In this document: positions 45,542-54,700 of the stretch, in pieces
Layout: each line of letters opens with the position of its first letter
Numbering within the stretch: position 1 is the stretch's first letter
NCBI GenBank assembly: GCA_029948255.1
Contig: JALIZF010000942.1
Location: 47,925 to 111,924 of the forward strand
Reading direction: 5' to 3'
Length of the DNA: 64,000 nucleotides
DNA from: Telmatactis stephensoni
Taxonomy: Eukaryota; Cnidaria; Anthozoa; Actiniaria; Isophelliidae
Program-made: the position numbers and the translations under genes
Notes under the pieces: model-generated
The model's database searches: none
The model's input: the letters and a program-made list of their open reading frames with translations, nothing else
Told to the model about the DNA's origin: nothing

Positions 45542-48500
45542 TTAACATCGCCTACAGGTTTTCAAGCAATTCTTCTTGACATAATCGTTAGTATCACAGT
45601 AGCTCTGCCAATAACGGCATTTTTGGTCTTTGTCTTCACAAGACCCTGGAAACAAATTTTCATGCAAATTATAAATCAATCAAATTGTCCCGTAAAGTTG
45701 TATCCTGTGCTAAACAAGAGGTGACTGCATGTGTTTTATACGACTCTGAACGAGTTGCTGGTTCATCTTTCTGTTTTTGTTTTGCTCTTTCTTAGTGTTG
45801 CAGGGCATCTGAGGCATGAAGATGAACAATAAATCAATAAGAACTTGAAATGAAACAGTACTCAGCAATACAAGAGCTCAAACACAAAATTCAATACAGA
45901 ATACAACTTATAATTCAGTTTTTGACCTCCATTTAGTACGCTCTCAGCTCAGTCGACAATTGTTATGCTCTCTACATCTTTTCGATATCAAGGTTATATT
46001 ACAGTTAGATTTCGCCTACCTCCTCCTCCACCTCCTCCACCTCCTCCGCCTCCGCCCCCTCCTCCTCCATTCCTTCCTGAAATTAAGAAGGAACAAATAT
46101 TTTACAAATAATAATATTAATAATAATAATAATAATGATGATGATGATGACGACGATGATGATGATAATAATTTTACAATTTGATACACTAAAACACACC
46201 CTATCTATATAATTCAGAAACTGTTGCTTAGACATTGTCCGCAACTAGTACTAGTTTCAAAAAATTGTATATGAAAAATTATCAATAAAACCGACCATAA
46301 TAATAATAAAAAATTTGGGAAGCCAGTAAAATGCTTGAAAAGTCTTTTCTCTTTTGGAAGGTAGTGTCTGTCTTTTTCTCTAACACACTGAAATAACTGG
46401 TAAATTGTCTTTGAACAAGTGAAGTGTTTAAAGATTACCAGTACCAGGTGCTGCGTTAAATTAAAGCAGTACGAATGCTATTAAAAATGAACAATTTCCG
46501 CGATAAGTATGTTCTCGCATGCATTTATGTTAGCCAGTGAAATGCTGTGAAGAAAGCCAGCCTGCGTCAAAGTGCCGAGCGAAATCAATATACAAAGACA
46601 CAGCAAAATTGTTTCCTATAATCATGTTCTTCGTGTTCTAGCTAGTATAAACCGGCCCGTTGCAGTCAACAACCTCGTTCCCAGGATATCGAGAGGGCGC
46701 GCGAGAGGGCCCTGGGAACAAGGTTGTTGCAGTCAATACCCTTTCGTGTTCAATTTGGAGGAAAATAAAGAAATATTTTCAACTTCCATTCCAAGGAAAG
46801 AGGAATTTTGGGTTGGCATACAACAGAGCGCGAAATAATCATGAGTATACAACCTACCGTAATGAGCTTGAATGCCATTGATATCATCCTGTTGGAGCCT
46901 AAAGTTGGGAACATATCCAGTGTAGTATGGATACATAACAGCGTTTCTGACATCACTATGATGTAATCCAAGGGAGTGGCCAAACTCGTGGGTAGCGACC
47001 CATAAGAGGTTCGTGCCGTCTCTTGTTCCATCAGTGTAGCGTTCATCTTCATCAAAGTGAGCTCGTCCATCGCTGGGGAAGAAAGCATGAGCTAAAACTT
47101 TTCCAGGTCCATCGAATGGATAGGCACATCGTCGTTCGCTCTTTCCACCGTGGCTTCTATAGCCAAAGCTGAAAGGAAATATTGATTTTCGATGCTTGAA
47201 TAGTAATTATCTTTTGGTTTGGTTTGTTTGTTTGTTTGTTTGTTTGTTTTTGTTTTTGTTTTCTAGCGTAATTGTGTTTCTAGCGAGGAATTGTCATAAG
47301 GCAAGATCCTTGTTTGAATGTTCACTCGACGAGTTTCGAATCTCCTCGGCTGAATATATTCTGAAGCGACCTGTCTGCATTTGGCAGACGACGACAAAGC
47401 CCGCCGAGTATAACAGATCGAACGTATTTCAGCATGTCAAGTTTCACGTTCGCATGCTTAGCTGTTCTGATATAAATGAGTAGCCACTGCAAGACATAGA
47501 TAATTATGGCGGGTGGCATGGTTGCCGAGCGGTTACGGAGCGCTGGCCTTTCACCGGTATGGTCCGGGTTCGAGTCCCGGCCAGTTCGAGCACCTGGATC
47601 ATATGTGAATAGAGTTTGTTTGATGTGTTGTTTTCTACCATGCCACGAGGGTTTTTTCTCCGGTTTCTCCGGTTTTTCCTCCCTCAGCAAAAATCAACAT
47701 GTGAGCTGAGAGTTGTATGCTTAAAATCAGTGCAATGTAGAGGTAGTGTGTGTGAGATTACAGTGTCCCCCAATTAGTGCGCAAGCGCTAAAAGACTTGG
47801 ACACTTAAATAAACAGTTATTTAATTTTAATTTATAGCATTAACAAACTTTGAGGAGATGCTAAAAGCAAAGATGAAAAGTAAAACTAGACATTGCATAC
47901 GTACCTGATTTTAAGATCAGCTGAACTTGCCCTTGAAGCTCTTGAAAAACTCAATCCTGACACATCAGCCCAGTATTTAAGGGCTCTGGCAAAGATTCTG
48001 TCTTGTAAACTTTGGCTTAAATCGCGTCCATGCTCAACAAAGTAGGTCAGGTGTTTCTTACTCCACTTACTGCCTAGTTTATACCTTGGGAAAATACATT
48101 GAAGCATTATTTATAACACAAATATAATGAACGCAGAGCTAGGAAGAGCAAACCGAGGTGAATTATAAGGTCGTCTATGATAAATATCAGCTAAAATTTA
48201 GAATAAAGAGAATTAAGTCATGCAATGCAATCAGGGTGATTTGATGGAAGCATTAATGATTCTGTGAGTTTACCTTCGAATACGTGTTCCATCGCCGTCA
48301 ACGTCAGGCATTCCACATCTTGGTTTCTTCATTTGACGCACAGTGGCCTCATCAACTTCACCAGTAACTGGAAGACCAGCAAACCTTTGGAAGTTTTCAA
48401 TGGCGGTTTTAACATCGTGGTTTCCAGATCGTGATGGTGAGATGTAGTGGTACTGGCTAAGGTAATTCTGTGAAAAGAAAACGAAATAAGAAAAATACAA

Positions 48501-48633
48501 GGAAATGAAATGAAGTGTAAAGGGAAAATGTTCCAAAAGCCGCAACACTTACCAACGCCATTGACTCATCATCGTCTTCTGCAAAAGCAACAACCACGAA
48601 GGCCAACAAACCTAACAAAATCAGCGACTTCAT
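45542..48633 (-). CDS. Secreted matrix metalloproteinase with one C-terminal ShKT domain, 308 aa
   Basis: Zinc endopeptidase expected to act outside the cell on matrix proteins. Exons: 48633-48553, 48467-48274, 48084-47905, 47168-46858, 46076-46020, 45645-45542; all GT/AG and in phase (927 bases with stop). Domains: signal peptide (about 1-18), peptidoglycan-binding-like propeptide, cysteine switch PRCGMPDV (76-83; Cys78), a basic RIRR site (89-92), catalytic domain with [12 protein letters not shown] calcium/zinc region (188-199), HEFGHSLGLHH (212-222; His212, Glu213, His216, His222), Met-turn Met230, poly-Gly linker from a 57-base exon (about 256-275), then a six-cysteine ShKT domain (Cys277, 284, 291, 301, 305, 308). 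All residues needed for zinc binding and latency are present. There is no hemopexin domain. ShKT domains also occur in MMP23 and in anemone channel-blocking peptides; here the context argues for a matrix enzyme. Neighbour 51763-57561 is a tandem paralogue. Confidence 0.95.
46110..46172. repeat. (AAT)n and (GAT)n microsatellite
   Basis: AATAATAAT units followed by GATGATGACGACGATGATGAT, in metalloproteinase intron 4, about 40 bases upstream of the poly-Gly exon in the sense direction. Confidence 0.9.
46673..46726. repeat. Hairpin of the CTCGTTCCCAGG family
   Basis: CAACCTCGTTCCCAGG and CCTGGGAACAAGGTTG enclose GAGAGGGCGCGCGAGAGGGC. Same family as 8861-8930. Confidence 0.8.
47505..47822 (+). 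mobile_element. tRNA-derived SINE, family A
   Basis: Starts GGCGGGTGGCATGGTTGCCGAGCGG, with GGTTCGAGTCCCGGCC (B box), TTTTTTCTCCGG, TCAGCAAAAATCAACATGTGAG, GTAGAGGTAGTGTGTGTGAG and GTGTCCCCCAATTAGTGCGC. Full length, in intron 3 of the one-ShKT metalloproteinase. Confidence 0.92.
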
Positions 48634-48830
48634 CCTTGTTAGATGTTCTAGTGAACACTAGTCGAGATAAGGGCATACAAGAAACTTTTAAAATCGAGCA
48701 AAGTCGACAAGTTCGTCACACAAACTACATGTTCTGCCCAACTGTATTTGATCAGACACGGCCTTGGAAAATGAAAAACAATTTTATGAAATCAGCTGAA
48801 AGATTGTGTTTTGATCTTTAATGAAAATAA
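48634..48830 (-). promoter_or_regulatory. Metalloproteinase promoter region (copy 1)
   Basis: A TATA-like TTTTAAAA lies at 48686-48693, about 55 bases before the ATG. The block 48730-48825 (AACTGTATTTGATCAGACA, CCTTGGAAAATGAAAA, TCAGCTGAA) is closely shared with 57646-57745 upstream of the paralogue, so it was copied in the duplication and has been kept. Confidence 0.6.
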
Positions 48831-50280
48831 ACTAGTGATGATGATGTGATGACTGGCACGTTAACGGTTCTGTTTTGATAACCTGCAGAGTGATAAATGA
48901 TGAAATATTTGAACCAGGGTGGGTAAGGTACGTAGCAAGGGTATCGTAGTTTTCGGTCTTCTCTGTAATAAACCCACTATTCCATTCCTATGATATGATA
49001 GAGTAACTTTTAACTCTCCCATCAGAAAGTGTAAAGGACTGTAAAGTGATTTCAGACTTAAGATCTCTCAAGGAAAACCTTCTTTTACAGCACATGAATA
49101 AACCTGATGAACAGCCATGCCCTAATGTTAGTTTTCTGAATAGTGATGTAGGGTCTGCTTTTACGTCCCTCCAAGTCCTGCACGCAATGCAGGATTAATG
49201 TATCTTGTTTTGGGGGAAACTGGACCTACAGTTGAACGTCCTTATCCGAGAAGACGCGAAGATCTAACTATTTGCCGATGTAATTACCAAGGCAGTAGGT
49301 CCTGTCTGGTCAAGGCTCGAACAGTGTCTACCCACTATAGAACAAGCGAACTTCAACCAAATGAGCCAAACGTACCAAGCAATCAAACAAGGAATGTTTG
49401 TGGGCTTTTAATTTGATATCACTAAGTAGTATTGCGCTAAGGAAAAAAACTTTACACTAACATATGAGATTGTAGGGAGTGGATCAAGCAATCGTCTCAA
49501 GATTTATTTATTACTTATCACATGAGGCTAAGAACTTTCTTCTTTTCATGCAAAAGTTCTTAGCCTGATACCTGGGCGTAACCCCAACCCTCCCCTCTCT
49601 CTTCTCTCTCGTCCTCCCTTACCATTCCCTCTTGTCTGTACAACAGCGTCTAAAAGCAAAGGAGACGAAGCCTCAAACAAAAAAGACTTCTATTATCAGA
49701 TATTACATGATATATGTTAGTATTGCAATATTTTCATTAAAGTATTCGAAGGGACACTTGTTCAGCTGATCTCACAGAGTTTGGTTTCTCATTTATCTAT
49801 TTGTTCAAGACGTTGTTTGTCTAAACAGTTGTCCATGGACTCACGTCACAAAGTTTATCTTTTGTGACTTAGCGGAGTATTCGATAGTAAATCTAAAAAA
49901 ACGTACTCGGTTTCTCCAAGGATTTACAACTATTTTAGCCTATTTTATAAGCCAGCATGCTTCTTAGTGCTGTATACCTTTCCCCTTATTTAGCCGAGTA
50001 AATTTGAATGAATTTTCTTCATGGTATAAAGAATTTGTGACATAGGAATTTGTGCAAATTTGATGGAATATATTTTTTGGATTTGGTCTCAGATAGGGTA
50101 CATCATTAAGATAAGAGGATCATAAAACAGGAATTAACTTTTTTGCGTTTTCAAGTTATAGAACTGTGAAGTGGCTTTTTTGCCGCAAGTGATTTACGCA
50201 TGCGTTTTTGGCTAGTCATGGAATTGGTGGCAGTTACTCTTTGAAATTAGTCCCAGATACCGGATTATTTAGATTTATGT
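48831..50280. other. Intergenic stretch between the two metalloproteinase genes
   Basis: No supported gene. 49145-49395 is a decayed minus-strand family-B SINE fragment (GTCCTTATCCGAGAAGACGCGAAGATCTAAC is the complement of that family's body). 49515-49575 has paired AAGAACTT/AAGTTCTT words. The rest is AT-rich with no recognised element. Confidence 0.5.
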
Positions 50281-50284
50281 TGGT

Positions 50285-50288
<4 letters not shown>

Positions 50289-50318
<30 letters not shown>
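50289..50318. repeat. (CT)n microsatellite
   Basis: Fourteen CT units or so, uninterrupted. Confidence 0.95.
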
Positions 50319-50320
<2 letters not shown>

Positions 50321-50361
50321 GTAATTTTCTTAGACGAGATCAGGGGTTTGGAGATCTCAGC

Positions 50362-50438
50362 GACACTAGTCTCCTACGCAGCCGCAGTTTGTTGTCACGC
50401 TAGGGCTTAGACTGCGGCTGCGTAGGAGACTAGAGTGA
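50362..50438. mobile_element. Hairpin element (AGTCTCCTACGCAGCCGCAGT)
   Basis: ACTAGTCTCCTACGCAGCCGCAGT pairs with ACTGCGGCTGCGTAGGAGACTAG, loop about 25 bases with GTTGTCACGC. A related but broken copy (AGTCTCCTACG, GTTGTCACGCAACGC, ACTGCGGCTGCGTAA) lies at 54531-54611. Confidence 0.85.
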
Positions 50439-50989
50439 CACATGCTCATCAAAACCTGCCAAAGTATCCAACCGAGCTACTCTTCAGGTAGCACACAATG
50501 AGGGACAACTTAAAAATTATCCGAATAAACAGGGAGCAAAAAAGCGATTTTTCTATCGAGTCTATCGATCTAGTTTGGGTTCTAGAGGAAGTAGGTTTTG
50601 TTTTCACCGTATTCTGATGGCATCAGAACAACAAACGAACAAGTGGGCTTCTTTTAAGTCCACAAAAAAACTTGGATCTGCCCAGTTTAAAAAGTGAGAT
50701 ATGCAAGGAAAAGCACCAGAAGAATGATTTCTTTAGTATATACATAAATTTGGCTAGAAAATGAAAAAAGGGGGAAGAAAGCTGAAGAAACTACATTGCA
50801 AAAAACATTTTAGGATGTGCACAGCAGTGTTTACAAGCAGTCAAAATACGAGGTAATCATTCAATGTTTTAATTCGTTAACCATTGTAAATATTTTGGCT
50901 TTTAAACATCTTCACTATGTATGTTGATCCTGTATAAAAGAATAAAGAATGTTTTAAATATTTTGTCACTCGGATTTCTTAATTCGTTT

Positions 50990-50993
<4 letters not shown>

Positions 50994-51035
<42 letters not shown>

Positions 51036-51036
51036 A
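50994..51036. repeat. (GTT)n microsatellite
   Basis: About 14 GTT units; the poly-Thr minus-strand frame across it is an artefact. Confidence 0.95.
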
Positions 51037-51134
51037 GTTGCTTTCTATTTAGTGTACTGGTATAGCCGTTGCATAAGTAGCTCGATTTCCAGACGGTCAG
51101 GGGTGGTCCGCCCCAGAGAAAAAGGCGTAACTCT

Positions 51135-51303
51135 AAAGCCTGGTTCACATTAGCGACATAAGCATAAGCATAAGCAACATACGCAGATTCAGTATGGCAA
51201 TGCTCATTAGCAGTGCTTGTCTTTTCTCTTACCTATGTAACAAAAGCAATACTGAGTATGCTGCTTATACTTATGCTTATGTCGCTAGTGTGAACCAGGC
51301 TTA
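51135..51303. mobile_element. 169-bp inverted-repeat element (AAGCCTGGTTCACATTAGCG)
   Basis: AAGCCTGGTTCACATTAGCGACATAAGCATAAG on the left is mirrored by CTTATGCTTATGTCGCTAGTGTGAACCAGGCTT on the right. It is a typical short MITE without coding capacity. Confidence 0.88.
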
Positions 51304-51762
51304 AGCTGTCTCAAAATCAGGCTCATGCAGCAGTTGGTTTATTCTTGTTGTTATCGTTCCTGACGTTGTTGTTGCTGTTGTGCTCGGTGTCAATTTTGTC
51401 ATCTGTTATGTCTACCTGTTATGTCTTTCAGCAGGAAACTTTCTTTAAAAATAATGACCCTAATTTGGAAATTTTAGTCTAGAAACTTTAGTCTAGAAAC
51501 TCAAGTTACAGGCCCGCTAACTAGTTTATGGAGGTTTATTGAGGCGAAGGTTATTTTCTATGACCTTACAGGCACGTTTATGAGTGCGCGCGCATTCCTC
51601 TAATTTTTCCCTTATATTAACGGGCCCGTCATCGGATTGTCGTGTCGGTTATCGGGTTATCAGGCCGGTTATCGGATCGGTTATCGGGTCTTTCGAGAAA
51701 CGGTCCCCAGGCTACAATAATTGTTCCGTTACACAGGAAGCCCAAGTCAATCGACAGTTACC

Positions 51763-54700
51763 TTAACATTTTCCACAGGTTTTGTCACAATTCTTTTTGA
51801 CGTAATCGTGTGATTTACATAAATACTTCCAGAGGTGACAGTTCTTGTTATTATCTTTGCAATCTGAAAAGAACAATTATTAAATATCTAGCTTTACAGC
51901 ACTGTAAAAACACACAGGTTTTAAACAGGCTTGTAGATATGATAACCAGACAGGATATAACAAACATGATGTACCGATCTTGCCTCACGCATCACATGAC
52001 GGATTTTGGCGCAATTACGCATCATGCAGCCTGCATCGTGGGTGGCATGGTTGGCCGAGCGGTTAGAGCGCTGGCCTTTCACCGCTGTGGTCTGGGTTCG
52101 AGTCCCAGCTCGAGCGCCTGAATCATATGTGAATTGAGTTTGTTTGATGTGTTGTTCTCTACCATGCCACGAGGGTTTTTTCTCCGGGTCCTCCGGTTTT
52201 TCCTCCCTCAGCAAAAATCAATATGTGAGTTGAGTGATTATTTGCAAAATATTTAATGTAGAGGTAGTGTGTGTGAGAGTACAGTGTCCCCCAATTAGTG
52301 CGCAAGCGCTAGAAGACTTGGACACTTAAATAAACAGTTATTATTATCGTATCTTCAAAACTCTCATTTAGTCCGTCTGCGTGACTTGCCATTTGATATT
52401 TCTATGACAACAGTCCCTCACGTAATGTTGGCGCGAAAGTACACCCAATAAGAAAAATCGCTAGAATGACCTTCACAATTTAGCCAATCACAACCGTCTT
52501 TTCGAAGCCAAAAAAAAAACATTTGGGGTCAAGAACACGATTCATGTCGCTGTTACGCAGACTAAATAAACGAGAGCTTTTTTTTCCGTATGTGACGCAG
52601 CCAAATTACGCAGCAGATTTTGACGTAATCACGCTGACACTTTTAAAATCACGCATCACACGCGAGCTTATTCACAGATCACGCGCTATTTTTGGCTCGA
52701 ATAATGCGTCAATCAGGCGAACCAATTTGCCAAAACCAAACCATTATTACCAAACCAAACCAAAACATTATTACAAATGATCATCTCATAAATTGAAACT
52801 TTGCGCGGCATTTTTGCATTGTAATTTTAGAAATCCAACAAAAGCTAGACTTCATTACAAAGTCTTGATAAATGCAAAACGCGTAGCGAATTATTTGTTC
52901 AAATCATATAGCTGGACAATGGCCAGATAATTTTAACTTCTTACGACAGATATAGATTAATCGTGTATTAGTTATATATCTTACTGCCTCCTCCACCACC
53001 ACTACTACTACTACCACCACATCTTCCACAGGTCTTGTGACAGTTCTTTTTGACGTAATCATTCGAGTTACATAAACGTTTCCAGAAGTGACAGTCTTTG
53101 TTATTATCTTTGCAGTCTGAAAAGAACGATTGCTCTGCTCGATCAGAGACTCACAAACTTTGATGCATTAAAGAAAAACACATGAATCTTCAAGCAGGTG
53201 CTGTTATCGCTGATTTTTGTTTTGTGTCTGATGTCGTCTGATCTTGCAAAACGAAGTTGATGCAACAATTGCAACACCTTTTGAATGAATTATTTAGATC
53301 TCCGCAATTACGCCACTGAAAGATTAGTTGCCAAAAATAGCCACAGGGCTTTTAGTAAGACATTACAAGTAATCATGAGTATGATCGGTAACAACCACTG
53401 AATAATTTACAGCCAGAATTGTTGTAGTTTTATAAAAACGCGATAAGACAAATAATTTGGAGATAAAAGTGCGACAAAACAAACAAATAAACAAACAAAC
53501 AAGCAAACAAACAAACTGAACAAACCAAACCAAACCAAACCAACAAAAAACGCCTTTAATCAAACGTTAAAAAACAGCATTTCATCAAGATATTATGAAT
53601 AGGAACACCTTCAGCCTCATCCGCAGGCTACTCCTAGTTCACTGGGTGCCCTGTGGTAATGAGGGGAATTAAGAGGGCAGGAGAACACAGGGAAACAGAG
53701 AATGCTTTCATGCCACAGGAAACCCAAAGACTAGAAAAGAGTTAGCCGTGGAAAAGGCTAAACGGATAGCTAGACTGTAATGTATCAACTTACTGCCTCC
53801 GCCGCCGCCACCACCAGGGGGTCCTGTAAACAAAATATTCAAAGTCACCCATTGAACCTGGCAATAACTCTAATATTATTTCATTCTAAGCCACCTAAAT
53901 GCTTTCAAAACAAAGCCAGTCAAGTTGAGGTCTACGAAGAACTCCAATTCATTGATGAAGACAGCTAGTTCAAAAACTCAGCTAAACGACTTCAAATAGT
54001 CTAAATAGTTCGGGTTGATAGTTCTTGATATAAAGGGAGAAGAAAGAAAGAAAGCGCCAGCTGCATAGGCCTAAGAAAACCAATTAAATGCCTGAAGGAA
54101 GCCATTTACAATTGCTTGTTACCAATAGGCGTCACCTTAATATGACGTCAGCCACAAAAATAGAATATTAGGGCTCTATCAATGCCAAAAGTGGAAAGAG
54201 CATGTCAAACTTAGTGATCACTGAAAGTTTCAGATAACTATCTTAAAAATTAGAAAACTGGTGAATCTTACAAGCACTGTTTTTTACAAAGCATGTATGG
54301 GTAATTTTCACGAGGGCAGGTTTTGCCCCTCATTCGAAAAACACCACACATTCTTTGTAAAAAAGTCAATGCTTCCAAAATTCACCATTTTCAATTTTTA
54401 AGATGATAACCCAAAACTTTCAGTGATTACTAAGTTTGACATGCTCTTTCAATTTCTGGCATTCATAGAACCCTAAGGATAATATTTGTGATTGATATAT
54501 AAAGGGTGATGCCTACTGATAGCAAGCAATAGTCTCCTACGTTTGTGTTGTCACGCAACGCTTATTTTCGGGAATGAAGCGTTGCGTAATGACGTAAACT
54601 GCGGCTGCGTAAAGCTTTAACACAACTAATGGTTTATTAGTCATTTCATGATCACCGTAATGAGCACGAATGCCATTGATGTCGTCCTGTTGAAGTCTCA

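Noticed and set aside
31722..52120. SINE heads as genuine tRNA genes
   Set aside because: The A and B boxes are present, but the sequences continue into a shared SINE body and I could not close a complete tRNA cloverleaf.
45600..53116. Reading the ShKT exons as separate toxin genes
   Set aside because: They splice in phase to the metalloproteinase catalytic exons and have no signal peptide or start codon of their own.
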